Below, piece by piece: positions 55,815-64,000 of a DNA stretch of 64,000 nucleotides (the first letter of the stretch is position 1; the number at the start of each line of letters is the position of its first letter). This stretch comes from Croceicoccus marinus (GTDB lineage Bacteria; Pseudomonadota; Alphaproteobacteria; Sphingomonadales; Sphingomonadaceae). The translations under genes and the position numbers were made by a program. The notes under the pieces were generated by a model that saw nothing but the letters and a program-made list of their open reading frames with translations, did not search any database and had not been told where the DNA came from. Location of the stretch: positions 2,629,501 to 2,693,500 of the forward strand of contig NZ_CP019602.1 in assembly GCF_001661675.2 (NCBI RefSeq), given 5' to 3'.

Positions 55815-56969
55815 ATGGACGGCATGGCTGGCGGTTTTGGCGCGGATGGCCGCATGCCTGACGGGGGCGACCCCGCAGAGGCCGTGGACGCCCCCGCATC
55901 GGCCTTTGTCTTCGAAGGAAGCTGGCGCGAGTTTGCGCCCATCGCCTTTACCAACCTGCTGCTGACCATCGTCACCCTGGGCATCTACCGCTTCTGGGCC
56001 ACCACGCGCGAGCGGCAATATCTGTGGAGCCGCAGCCGCTTCATCGACGAGCATCTCGAATGGACGGGCACCGGCAAGGAACTGTTCTTCGGCTTCCTGC
56101 TGGTCACCGTGCTGATCCTGGTACCGTTCGGCGTGATCCAGCTTATCGCCCAGGGGCTGATCTTTCGCGGCCAGGGCGGGATCGCAGCGGGCGTGTTCAT
56201 CGCCATGTTCGGGCTGCTGTTCTATTTTTCCGGCGTCGCGCGCTTTCGCGCCCTGCGCTATCGGCTGGGCCGCACGCATTGGCGCGGCATTCGCGGCGGC
56301 AGCCATGATCCGGGTATCCGATACGGCCTGTCCCACATGTGGAAATATGCGCTTGGCTATGGCGCGATAGGGCTGATGGTGCCTTGGGCGATGGTATCGC
56401 TATGGAACGAGCGTTGGGCGCACATGAGCTTCGGCCAGCTGCGCTTCAGGAGCGAGGCGGATTTCTCGCCGCTGATGAAGCGCTATCTGCTGTTCTATCT
56501 TGCGCCGCTGATCCTGCTGATCGTCGGTTTCCTTGGCATCGGGGCGATCGCCTTGGGCATTGGCGCGGCGGGTGACTTCGACCGCGAGGAACTGGCGTGG
56601 GGTGCGCTTGGCGGGCTGATCGCGATCGGCTTCGTTGCCTTCTATCTGCTGTGGGGCCTTGCCTACCTGTTCTTCTATGCCAAGTACCTGCGCGTCGTGA
56701 TCAGCGAGATGCGGCTGGGCGACGACATCAGCTTCGGCTTTTCGGCCAGCACGAAGGACTGGTTCCGCCTGATCCTGGGCGATGCCGGGCTGGTGCTGGT
56801 GACGCTGGGTGTCGGCTGGATCTTCCTTTCCTATCGTCACTGGAAGTTTTTCATCACCCATCTGGAAGCCTATGGCGTGATCGATCCCGAAATCCTGATG
56901 CAGTCCGACACCCCGATGGCGCGCCACGGCGAGGGGCTGCTCGACGCGTTCGACATGGGCGCGATCTGA
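55815..56969 (+). CDS. DUF898 (YjgN-like) membrane protein
   Basis: A 384-residue protein with six or more membrane helices. The DUF898 pattern is '[20 protein letters not shown]', '[20 protein letters not shown]', '[17 protein letters not shown]', '[20 protein letters not shown]' and 'WTLGVGWIF...[12 protein letters not shown]'. E. coli YjgN is the best-known relative; function unknown. ATG 55815 or 55824 fits the family better than ATG 55728. It is followed 4 bases later by the M48 peptidase gene. Confidence 0.85.
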   Translation: MDGMAGGFGADGRMPDGGDPAEAVDAPASAFVFEGSWREFAPIAFTNLLLTIVTLGIYRFWATTRERQYLWSRSRFIDEHLEWTGTGKELFFGFLLVTVLILVPFGVIQLIAQGLIFRGQGGIAAGVFIAMFGLLFYFSGVARFRALRYRLGRTHWRGIRGGSHDPGIRYGLSHMWKYALGYGAIGLMVPWAMVSLWNERWAHMSFGQLRFRSEADFSPLMKRYLLFYLAPLILLIVGFLGIGAIALGIGAAGDFDREELAWGALGGLIAIGFVAFYLLWGLAYLFFYAKYLRVVISEMRLGDDISFGFSASTKDWFRLILGDAGLVLVTLGVGWIFLSYRHWKFFITHLEAYGVIDPEILMQSDTPMARHGEGLLDAFDMGAI

Positions 56970-56973
56970 CGCG

Positions 56974-58032
56974 ATGGCGGACCGGGTGGAGGCCAGCTGG
57001 TACGACGGGCTGACCGCGCGCAAGCGCGAGGGCGTGGCCGTGCTGGCGGGCGACCGATTGCTGCTGACCGAGGATGACGGCACGCAAGTCGCCCTGCCGC
57101 TGCAGGACCTGCGCCTTGTCGAGCGGCGGGCCGACGGCCTGATACTGACATTGAACGACAATCGCGGCTTTCGCTTGCGGCTGCCGGGTCCGATCCCTGC
57201 CGATATGGCGGCGCGGCTGCCGGGCGAGAATCGCTATGGTCACTGGATCGACCGGCTGGGCCTGCCGCGCGCGGCGGTGCTGTTTGCCGGGATCAGCGCG
57301 GCGGCGCTGGCGGTTGTGCTGACGCTGCCAAGCTGGCTGGGGCCGCTGGTCCCCGCATCGTGGGAACGGCGCGCGGGCGATGCGGTGATCGGCGACATGG
57401 GCAATACGCTGTGCCGCACCCCCGCGGGCGACGCCGCGCTGCGGCAGCTTTCGGCCGCAATCGATCCCCAGCGTCCGCTGACCCGCGTCGACATCGCCAA
57501 TATCGACATGGTCAATGCCGTCGCCCTGCCCGGCGGGCGCGTTGTGGTGTTCGACGGGCTGGTGCAGGAAGCGGAAAGCGCGGACGAGCTGGCGGGCGTC
57601 GTCGCGCATGAGATCGGCCATGTGCGCGAACGCCACGTGATGCAGGCGCTGCTGCGGCAGTTCGGCCTCTCGATCCTGCTGGGCGGGTTCAATTCGAACG
57701 TCGGCAGCGGCATCTTCGGCATCGCGTCGACCAGCTACACGCGATCGGCCGAGCGCGAGGCCGACGATTACGCGCGCGAGCGGCTGGCGGCGGCGGACAT
57801 ATCCCCGCTGGGCGCGGCGGCGTTTTTCGAACGGCTGAGCGAAGAGCATGGCGACGGCCCCGACTGGGCGGCATGGGTCGCGACCCATCCAGCGCCGTCG
57901 CAGCGGCAGGCGCAGTTCGAACGCGCGGCACGTGAGGGCGCCGATTACGATCCCGCCCTGTCGCAGCAGGAATTCGGCGCGCTGAAATCCATGTGCGAAC
58001 AGGACGCCGATGTCGAAGAATTCTATTTCTGA
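56974..58032 (+). CDS. M48-family membrane metalloprotease
   Basis: A 352-residue protein with an N-terminal domain of about 90 residues, one membrane helix ('[20 protein letters not shown]') and a periplasmic M48 domain with the zinc motif '[15 protein letters not shown]' and third ligand Glu in '[14 protein letters not shown]'. It is operonic with the YjgN-like gene directly upstream, a pairing seen in several proteobacteria. The end overlaps the region upstream of the hydrolase gene. Confidence 0.9.
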   Translation: MADRVEASWYDGLTARKREGVAVLAGDRLLLTEDDGTQVALPLQDLRLVERRADGLILTLNDNRGFRLRLPGPIPADMAARLPGENRYGHWIDRLGLPRAAVLFAGISAAALAVVLTLPSWLGPLVPASWERRAGDAVIGDMGNTLCRTPAGDAALRQLSAAIDPQRPLTRVDIANIDMVNAVALPGGRVVVFDGLVQEAESADELAGVVAHEIGHVRERHVMQALLRQFGLSILLGGFNSNVGSGIFGIASTSYTRSAEREADDYARERLAAADISPLGAAAFFERLSEEHGDGPDWAAWVATHPAPSQRQAQFERAAREGADYDPALSQQEFGALKSMCEQDADVEEFYF

Positions 58033-58057
58033 CTTCCCCGACGGAGAATGCCCCCGC

Positions 58058-58840
58058 ATGAGCGAAACCGCTGCCACGCTGCCCGAAATAAGCCGCTGCC
58101 CCGGACCCGGCGGGCTGACGCTGGCCTTTCGCCATGCCGAGGGGGTCGGTCCACTGATCGTGTTCCTGCCCGGCTACATGTCCGACATGGCTGGGTCCAA
58201 AGCCGAAGCGGTGCTGCAATGGGCGGCGGGTCATGGGCGCGGCTGCCTGCTGCTCGACTATTCGGGCTGCGGCAACAGCGCGGGGCGTTTTGCTGACGGC
58301 ACGTTGTCGCGCTGGCGGGACGAAGTCCTGCACCTGATCGGACAGGCTGGCGCGGGCACGGCGGAGCGGCCGGTGCTGCTGATCGGGTCGTCGATGGGTG
58401 GCTGGCTGATGCTGCTGGTCGCGCGCGCCCTGATCGAGGCGAAGGGCGACGCGGTTTTGGCGGGCATGGTCGGCATCGCCGCCGCGCCCGACTTTACCCG
58501 TTGGGGCTATGACGAGGAGCAGCGCGCCCTGCTGGCGAGCGGCAGGGTGCTTTATGAAGACAATCCCTATGGGCCAGAGCCGACGCCCACGCACCCCGGC
58601 TTCTTCGCCGATGCCGAGGCGCAGCTGCTGCTGGACGAGCCGCTGGCGATCGCCGCGCCGACCCGCCTGCTGCACGGGCAGCGCGACGCCGACGTGCCGT
58701 GGGAAATCTCGATCCGGCTGGCCGAAAGGCTCACGGGCGGGAACGTGCGCGTCCTGCTGGTGAAGGACGGGGACCACCGGCTGTCGCGCGAACAGGACAT
58801 AAAGCTGTTGTTGTCCACGCTGCAAGAATTGCTCCATTGA
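58058..58840 (+). CDS. Alpha/beta hydrolase (ABHD10-like)
   Basis: A 260-residue hydrolase: oxyanion region 'IVFLPGYMSDMAGSKA', nucleophile elbow 'LLIGSSMGGWLMLLVARALI' (Ser), acid Asp in 'LHGQRDADVPWEIS' and His in 'VKDGDHRLSREQDI'. This resembles mitochondrial ABHD10/depalmitoylase-like enzymes common in alphaproteobacteria. ATG 58058 has CGGAGA upstream. It is probably co-transcribed with the M48 gene. Confidence 0.88.
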   Translation: MSETAATLPEISRCPGPGGLTLAFRHAEGVGPLIVFLPGYMSDMAGSKAEAVLQWAAGHGRGCLLLDYSGCGNSAGRFADGTLSRWRDEVLHLIGQAGAGTAERPVLLIGSSMGGWLMLLVARALIEAKGDAVLAGMVGIAAAPDFTRWGYDEEQRALLASGRVLYEDNPYGPEPTPTHPGFFADAEAQLLLDEPLAIAAPTRLLHGQRDADVPWEISIRLAERLTGGNVRVLLVKDGDHRLSREQDIKLLLSTLQELLH

Positions 58841-58870
58841 GGCTGGGGGGCCGATCCCCATATCGGTCCC

Positions 58871-59866
58871 ATGACAAAACTCTCCGTTCTCGATTTCGTG
58901 TCCATCGTCGAAGGCGGCACCGCTTCCGACGCGCTGGCAGCCAGCGCCCGCCTTGCCGCCCATGCCGAGGCCGAGGGGTATCACCGCTTCTGGCTGGCCG
59001 AGCATCACGCGATGCCGGGCATCGCCAGCAGCGCAGTGTCGGTGTGCCTGGCGCATATCGGCCATGCGACCAGCACGATCCGCATCGGATCGGGCGGGAT
59101 CATGCTGCCCAACCACAATCCCTTCGTCATCGCCGAGCAGTTCGGCACGCTGGAGGCGCTGTTTCCCGGCCGCATCGACCTGGGCCTTGGCCGCGCGCCC
59201 GGCGCCGATGGACGCATCGCGCGCATGCTGCGCAAGGACCTGCACGGCGCGGCGGAAAATTTCCCGCAGGACATAGTCGAACTGCAGGCGATCTTCGCGG
59301 GCGACGAGCGGCTGCCGCTGCAGGCCACCCCCGGCGCGGGCGCGGATATCGAGATGTGGATCCTGGGCTCAAGCCTGTTCGGCGCGCAACTCGCCGCGCG
59401 GCTGGGCCTGCCCTATGCGTTCGCGGCCCATTTCGCACCCTCGCAGCTTGACGATGCGCTGCGCGTCTACCGCGAATTCTTCCAGCCGTCCGAGCAGTGC
59501 GAGAAGCCGCATGTGATGGTCGGCACCAATGCCTATGCCGCCGAAACGAGCGAGGAAGCCTATCTCCTCGCCTCGAGCATGGACCAGAGCTTCGTCGCGC
59601 TGCGCACCGGCACGCCGGGCAAGCTGCCGCCGCCGGTGCCGGGCTATCGCGACAGCCTGCCGCCGCAGGCCGCCGCAACGCTCAACGCCATGCGGTCAGT
59701 CAGCGCCATCGGTACGCGCGCCGAGGTGGGCGAGAAGCTGGCCGCGCTGGTCCGCCGCACCGGCGCGGACGAGCTTGTGCTGGCGGGCAATACATACGAC
59801 CCCGCCGCGCGCGAGAAATCGCTGAGCCTGACCATGGAGGCGATGAAGACCGCCCTGCCCGCCTGA
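58871..59866 (+). CDS. LLM-class flavin-dependent oxidoreductase
   Basis: A 331-residue bacterial-luciferase-like monooxygenase: '[20 protein letters not shown]', '[20 protein letters not shown]', '[20 protein letters not shown]' and '[20 protein letters not shown]'. This is the MsnO8/YhbW-type subgroup with an FMN/F420-like barrel; substrate unknown. It lies 30 bases after the hydrolase gene. Confidence 0.92.
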   Translation: MTKLSVLDFVSIVEGGTASDALAASARLAAHAEAEGYHRFWLAEHHAMPGIASSAVSVCLAHIGHATSTIRIGSGGIMLPNHNPFVIAEQFGTLEALFPGRIDLGLGRAPGADGRIARMLRKDLHGAAENFPQDIVELQAIFAGDERLPLQATPGAGADIEMWILGSSLFGAQLAARLGLPYAFAAHFAPSQLDDALRVYREFFQPSEQCEKPHVMVGTNAYAAETSEEAYLLASSMDQSFVALRTGTPGKLPPPVPGYRDSLPPQAAATLNAMRSVSAIGTRAEVGEKLAALVRRTGADELVLAGNTYDPAAREKSLSLTMEAMKTALPA

Positions 59867-59963
59867 TAGCCTGCCTGATAGCCCGCAAGCGGCTTGCCAT
59901 CCCCGTGGGCTTTGCCCTAGCCCTGTGCGCCGATGACCCGGCCCGGACGCCGGGGGGAGAAGG

Positions 59964-61202
59964 ATGGGAATGAAGCAAGCAGACGTCATCATCGTGGGCG
60001 CAGGCCATGGCGGCGCCGCCGCCGCGCTGGCCTTGCGCCAAGGCGGGTTCGAAGGTTCGGTCGCCATGATCGGGCGCGAGAAGGAGCCCCCCTACGAGCG
60101 TCCGCCGCTGTCCAAGGAATATCTCGCGCGCGAGAAGGAGTTCGAGCGGCTGTATATCCGTCCGCCCCAGTTCTGGGGCGAAAAGGACATCGAGCTGATC
60201 CTGGGCACCAGCGTCACCGAGATCGATGCGCGCGCCAAGACCGTGAAGCTGAGCAATGGCGAGGACATGGAATATGGCCGCCTGATCTGGGCGGCGGGCG
60301 GCGACGCGCGCCGGTTGTCCTGTTCGGGCGCCGAACTTGGCGGCGTGCATTCGGTGCGCACCCGCGCCGACGTCGACCGCATGATGGCCGAGATCGACGC
60401 GGGTGCGAAACGCTGCGTCGTCATCGGCGGGGGCTATATCGGCCTGGAAGCCGCCGCCGTGCTGCGCAAGCTGGGGATCGAGGTCGTGCTGGTCGAGATG
60501 CTCGACCGCGTGCTGGCGCGCGTGGCGGGCGAGACCTTGTCGCGCTTCTATGAAAAGGAACATCGCGACCACGGCGTCAACATCATGCTGGAAACCGGCG
60601 TCGACTGCATCCTGGGCGACGGCGACAAGGTGACCGGCGTGCGCCTGTCCGACGGCAGCGAGATCGATGCCGAGATGGTGATCGTGGGCATCGGCATCGT
60701 GCCGTGCATCGGCGCGCTGATCGTGGCGGGCGCGACCGGGGCCAATGGCGTGGACGTCGACGAATATTGCCGCACCTCGCTGGACGACATCTATGCCGTG
60801 GGCGACTGCGCGGCGCATGCCAATGATTATGCCGACGGGGCGGTGATTCGGCTGGAATCGGTGCAGAACGCGAACGACATGGCCAAGACCGCGGCGCTGG
60901 CGATCTGCGGGGACAAGCAGCCCTATCGCGCGACGCCCTGGTTCTGGTCGAACCAGTACGATCTGAAACTGCAGACGGTGGGCCTGTCGATGGGCTTCGA
61001 CCAGTCCGTCGTGCGCGGCGATCCCGATAGCCGCAGCTTTTCGATCGTCTATCTGCGAGATGGCAAGGTCGTGGCGCTCGACTGCGTGAACAGGGTCAAG
61101 GATTACGTGCAGGGCAAGAAGCTGGTCGAACGCCACGCGGTGATCGATCCGGCCCTGCTGGCCGATACCGACGTGGCGCTCAAGGAAATGGCGGCAGGCT
61201 AA
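59964..61202 (+). CDS. Ferredoxin/rubredoxin-reductase-type FAD oxidoreductase
   Basis: A 412-residue flavoprotein: FAD motif '[20 protein letters not shown]', '[20 protein letters not shown]', NAD motif '[20 protein letters not shown]', second FAD site '[13 protein letters not shown]', and a C-terminal reductase domain ('[20 protein letters not shown]'). It is of the putidaredoxin-reductase family, which passes electrons from NADH to ferredoxins for P450 or Rieske oxygenases. No partner gene is adjacent. GGGGGAGAAGG precedes the ATG; ATG 59970 is possible. Confidence 0.92.
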   Translation: MGMKQADVIIVGAGHGGAAAALALRQGGFEGSVAMIGREKEPPYERPPLSKEYLAREKEFERLYIRPPQFWGEKDIELILGTSVTEIDARAKTVKLSNGEDMEYGRLIWAAGGDARRLSCSGAELGGVHSVRTRADVDRMMAEIDAGAKRCVVIGGGYIGLEAAAVLRKLGIEVVLVEMLDRVLARVAGETLSRFYEKEHRDHGVNIMLETGVDCILGDGDKVTGVRLSDGSEIDAEMVIVGIGIVPCIGALIVAGATGANGVDVDEYCRTSLDDIYAVGDCAAHANDYADGAVIRLESVQNANDMAKTAALAICGDKQPYRATPWFWSNQYDLKLQTVGLSMGFDQSVVRGDPDSRSFSIVYLRDGKVVALDCVNRVKDYVQGKKLVERHAVIDPALLADTDVALKEMAAG

Positions 61203-62290
61203 CCGGCGGGCTGGAGCGCCTGCTCCAGCTGCGCCAGCGCCCAGTTCGCGGCCTCGGCCACAACCGGGTCGGGATCGTCCAACAAGGCGGCGACCGGTTC
61301 GATCAGCACCGCATCGCCGCTGTTCCCCGCAGCGATCAGGCAATTGCGCACGAACCGGTCCCGCCCGATCCGCTTGATCGGAGAGCCCGAGAACAGCGCG
61401 CGGAACCCCGCATCGTCCAGCGCCAGCAATTCGGCCAGCCGCGGCGCGACCAGCTCGGCGCGGGGCAGGAAGGCGCGGTTTGCCGCCGCGCTTTGCGCAA
61501 AGCTGTTCCACGGGCACACCGCCAGGCAATCGTCGCAGCCATAGATGCGGTTGCCCATGGGCTTGCGGAATTCCTCGGGGATCGGACCCTTGTGCTCGAT
61601 CGTGAGGTACGAGATGCACCGCCGCGCATCCAGCTGGCGCGGCGCGGGAAACGCATTGGTCGGACATGCGTCGAGGCAGGCGCTGCAACTGCCGCAGCGG
61701 TCCTGGTGGATGTCGTCGGCGCGCAGCGGCAGGGTGGTATAGATCGCCCCCAGGAACAACCAGCTGCCATGGGTGCGGCTGACCATATTGGTGTGCTTGC
61801 CCTGCCAGCCGATGCCCGCCGCCTCGCCCAGCGGCTTTTCCATCACCGGGGCGGTGTCGACGAAGACCTTGACCCCCGCCTCGATCCCTTCGCGCCGCGC
61901 TTCCTCCACCAGCCAACGGGCGAGGCGTTTCAGCGCCTTCTTCACCGTGTCGTGATAATCGCGCCCCTGCGCATAGACCGAGATGCGGGCGCGGTCGCCC
62001 TGCCCTTCCAGCGCCAGCGGATCGTGGCCGGGCGCATAGCTCATGCCCAGCGCGATCACGCTTTGCGCCTCGGGCCACAGGGTCTGCGGCGCGGCGCGCT
62101 GGTCGGCGCGGTCCTCCATCCAGCCCATCGATCCATGGCGGCCGTCGTCGAGCCAGCCCTTCAGCCGCGCGATACGGCGCGGTTCCTCACCCGCGCTGGC
62201 GATGCCGGCGGCGACGAAGCCTTCCTTCCGCGCCTGCGCCAGAAGCGCTTGCCTTAGCCGTTCCAGCCTGTCAGCGCTTGACCCGTTCAA
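61199..62290 (-). CDS. queG: Epoxyqueuosine reductase
   Basis: QueG reduces epoxyqueuosine in tRNA to queuosine using cobalamin and two [4Fe-4S] clusters. The 363 residues have '[20 protein letters not shown]', '[20 protein letters not shown]', cluster ligands '[16 protein letters not shown]' and '[15 protein letters not shown]', and a C-terminal HEAT-like part. Start TTG 62290 has AAGG upstream and gives the usual N-terminus; ATG 62398 is longer. The last four bases overlap the reductase stop on the other strand. It links functionally to gluQRS in this window. Confidence 0.93.
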   Translation of the reverse strand: MNGSSADRLERLRQALLAQARKEGFVAAGIASAGEEPRRIARLKGWLDDGRHGSMGWMEDRADQRAAPQTLWPEAQSVIALGMSYAPGHDPLALEGQGDRARISVYAQGRDYHDTVKKALKRLARWLVEEARREGIEAGVKVFVDTAPVMEKPLGEAAGIGWQGKHTNMVSRTHGSWLFLGAIYTTLPLRADDIHQDRCGSCSACLDACPTNAFPAPRQLDARRCISYLTIEHKGPIPEEFRKPMGNRIYGCDDCLAVCPWNSFAQSAAANRAFLPRAELVAPRLAELLALDDAGFRALFSGSPIKRIGRDRFVRNCLIAAGNSGDAVLIEPVAALLDDPDPVVAEAANWALAQLEQALQPAG

Positions 62291-62366
62291 ATGCCTTAAC
62301 CTTATGTTGCGGACTTGCGGGGCAAAGCCGCAATCTCTTCTCTGGGGATTCCCGTTGCAGCAGGCA

Positions 62367-63401
62367 ATGACACACGCATTCGGTCCGGCCCATTTCACCC
62401 CGCACGGTGCCCATGTTCAAGGTGGCCAGCTGCACGATACCCAGCCGCTGGCGATAGAGGCCAGGGGGCTGGTCAAGCGCTTCGACGGCGTGCTGGCCGT
62501 CGACGGGATCGACATCGCCGTTCCCGAAGGCTCGATCTTCGGCATACTCGGCCCCAATGGCGCGGGCAAGACCACGACGCTGCGCATGCTGCTGGGCATC
62601 ATCGATCCCGATGTCGGCACCCGCCGCGTGCTGGGCAGCGAAAATCCGCACGCGCTGGCCAATCGCATCGGCTATCTGCCCGAAGAGCGCGGGCTGTATC
62701 CGGCGATGAAGGCGGTGGACGCCATCGCCTTCGTCGGCGCGCTGCGCGGCCTGCCCACGGCAGAAGGGCGCCGGCGGGGCTATCGGCTGCTGGAAGAGCA
62801 CGGGTTTGCCCATATCGCGGACCGCCAGATCCGCCAGATGTCCAAGGGACAGGCACAGACGGTGCAGCTTCTGGCCACTTTGGTGCACGATCCGGCGCTG
62901 GTCGTGCTGGACGAGCCGTTCTCGGGCCTCGACGCGATCAGCCAGGGGCGGCTTGAGCGGACGATTCGGGGCCTTGCGGAAAACGGCACCACGGTCATCT
63001 TCTCCACCCACGTCCTGGCCCATGCAGAGCGATTGTGCGAACGGATCGCGATCATCGCGGGCGGGCGGGTCCCGTTCCACGGCCTGGTGACAGAGGCGCG
63101 CGACCGGCTGCCGCCGCAGGTGCATCTGGAAACGCGCGTCATCGACGGTCCGTGGCGCGCGGCGCTGCCCGCCGATGCCCAGCCGCAGGTCAAGGCGGCG
63201 GGCGGCGCGCTGTGGGCGTTCTCGCTGCCCGACGACGGTGTCGAACCGCTGCTGATCGCACTGGTCGAGGGGCAGGCGGGCATCCAGTCGCTCTCGATCG
63301 AGCGGGCGGGGCTGCACGACGCCTTTGTCGCCATCGCGGGCGAAGCGGCGGCCAAGGCGCTGGAAGAAGAGACCGGCGCCGCACGAGGAGCAGGGGCATG
63401 A
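62367..63401 (+). CDS. ABC exporter ATP-binding protein (NatA-like)
   Basis: A 344-residue ATPase: '[20 protein letters not shown]', Walker A '[20 protein letters not shown]', Q-loop '[15 protein letters not shown]', signature '[16 protein letters not shown]', Walker B '[15 protein letters not shown]' and the H-loop '[11 protein letters not shown]'. The 'LPEERGLYP' Q-loop and long C-terminal domain are typical of NatA/DUF4162-type exporters. ATG 62367 is the likely start. The stop overlaps the permease ATG (ATGA). Confidence 0.92.
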   Translation: MTHAFGPAHFTPHGAHVQGGQLHDTQPLAIEARGLVKRFDGVLAVDGIDIAVPEGSIFGILGPNGAGKTTTLRMLLGIIDPDVGTRRVLGSENPHALANRIGYLPEERGLYPAMKAVDAIAFVGALRGLPTAEGRRRGYRLLEEHGFAHIADRQIRQMSKGQAQTVQLLATLVHDPALVVLDEPFSGLDAISQGRLERTIRGLAENGTTVIFSTHVLAHAERLCERIAIIAGGRVPFHGLVTEARDRLPPQVHLETRVIDGPWRAALPADAQPQVKAAGGALWAFSLPDDGVEPLLIALVEGQAGIQSLSIERAGLHDAFVAIAGEAAAKALEEETGAARGAGA

Positions 63402-64000
63402 GGCAGTTCGTCTCGAAGATCATGGTCATCGCCCGGCGCGACTTCCGCGCGATCCTGTTCAGCCGGTCCTTCCTGTTCTTCATCCTCGGCCCGCTGTTCC
63501 CGGTGGTCGTCGCCTGGATGGCGGGCGGCATCGGCGCCAGCGTGCAGGGCGCGGCGGGCGAAGCGCGGCTGGGGGTGGCGATGGGCGCGGCGGACCGCGC
63601 CCTGGTCGAACAGGCGCGCGTATCGCTGGGCAGCGCCGCCCAGCGCCTGCCGGGGCTTGAGATATTGCAGTCCGACCGCACCGGCGAGGGCGAGATCCGC
63701 GCGATGCTGGCCGACGGTCCGGGCGAACGCAACGTGGCGGCGGTATTGTCGGGCACGCTGGACGATCCCGTCCTGTCCGGGCCGCAGGGCCGCATTGCCG
63801 GCTGGCGCGCGGACGTGACCCTGCTGATCGACGAGGCGCGGCGGATGCGCGACATGCCCGCCGGGGCGCAGGGGCGCGAATGGCCCGCGATCGCGCTGCA
63901 GCCGATGGCGCAGCCCACCCGGATCGACGCGGTCGGCGGCCGCATCCGCACCGCGCAGGCGGGCCAGACGCTGCTGTTCCTGCTGACCATGCTGCTGGCG
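63398..64000 (+). CDS. ABC transporter permease (NatB-like), 3' end outside window
   Basis: The first 201 residues are visible. An N-terminal membrane helix ('SFLFFILGPLFPVVVAWMAG') precedes a large extracytoplasmic loop ('GVAMGAADRALVEQARVSLG' onward), and a second hydrophobic segment starts at 'LLFLLTMLLA' at the window edge. This is the pattern of ABC-2-type NatB permeases. It is translationally coupled to the ATPase gene. Substrate unknown. Confidence 0.88.
   Translation, partial: MRQFVSKIMVIARRDFRAILFSRSFLFFILGPLFPVVVAWMAGGIGASVQGAAGEARLGVAMGAADRALVEQARVSLGSAAQRLPGLEILQSDRTGEGEIRAMLADGPGERNVAAVLSGTLDDPVLSGPQGRIAGWRADVTLLIDEARRMRDMPAGAQGREWPAIALQPMAQPTRIDAVGGRIRTAQAGQTLLFLLTMLLA

Overview
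The window is a GC-rich alphaproteobacterial chromosome segment. Gene content and order point to a sphingomonad (Sphingomonadales, probably Erythrobacteraceae/Sphingomonadaceae): rpmH-rnpA-yidD-yidC-yihA, sdhC-sdhD-sdhA, hflK-hflC next to a Do-type protease, a fused malic enzyme/phosphotransacetylase-like MaeB, and a conserved HNH nuclease. The assignment rests on protein sequences read by eye; no database search was run.

Positions 1 to about 10,270 are an accessory, insertion-sequence-rich and visibly more AT-rich region. It holds a 5'-open istB (IS21 family), a DDE integrase-type IS with doubled terminal motifs, an IS1111-type IS110 element, an IS5 element with a TTA target duplication, an IS3 element that splits a small gene, and a decayed IS3 remnant. 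Between them lie a small lipoprotein, a polytopic membrane protein, an Xre/MbcA/ParS-type antitoxin whose partner gene is broken by IS3, and a small acidic protein. The region ends inside a 5'-truncated sirtuin (cobB), which marks the junction with the core genome.

From 10.5 kb on the genome is compact housekeeping DNA. Main blocks: maeB and mutS (divergent); cobalamin adenosyltransferase, gluQRS and HNH nuclease; an mrp / molybdenum-hydroxylase / hemH operon joined by ATGA overlaps; hflK-hflC-degP (membrane protein quality control) convergent with a class A penicillin-binding protein; msrB; qmcA-nfeD; a GAF-PAS-HWE histidine kinase next to a sulfatase fragment; comM; the rpmH-rnpA-yidD-yidC-engB ribosome/membrane-insertion operon, which has a 4 x 19 bp tandem repeat inside it; YitT, DUF4019, GST and DUF2165 proteins; ligA; an SDR / B3 metallo-beta-lactamase / prmA / TIGR02117 overlapping operon; sdhCDA without sdhB; EamA transporter; DUF1294; thrS; YjgN-like protein, M48 peptidase, hydrolase, luciferase-like monooxygenase and ferredoxin-reductase-type flavoprotein; queG; and the start of an ABC exporter operon that runs off the right edge.

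The most interesting signal is upstream of thrS on the minus strand: a 23-codon open frame with seven consecutive threonine codons, followed by mutually exclusive inverted repeats. It has the architecture of a transcription-attenuation leader for threonyl-tRNA synthetase. Other points worth checking are a possible guide-RNA region in the IS1111-type element, the yidD/yidC tandem repeat, an orphan molybdenum hydroxylase, a lipoprotein-type B3 metallo-beta-lactamase, and the sdh operon that ends at a terminator before any sdhB.
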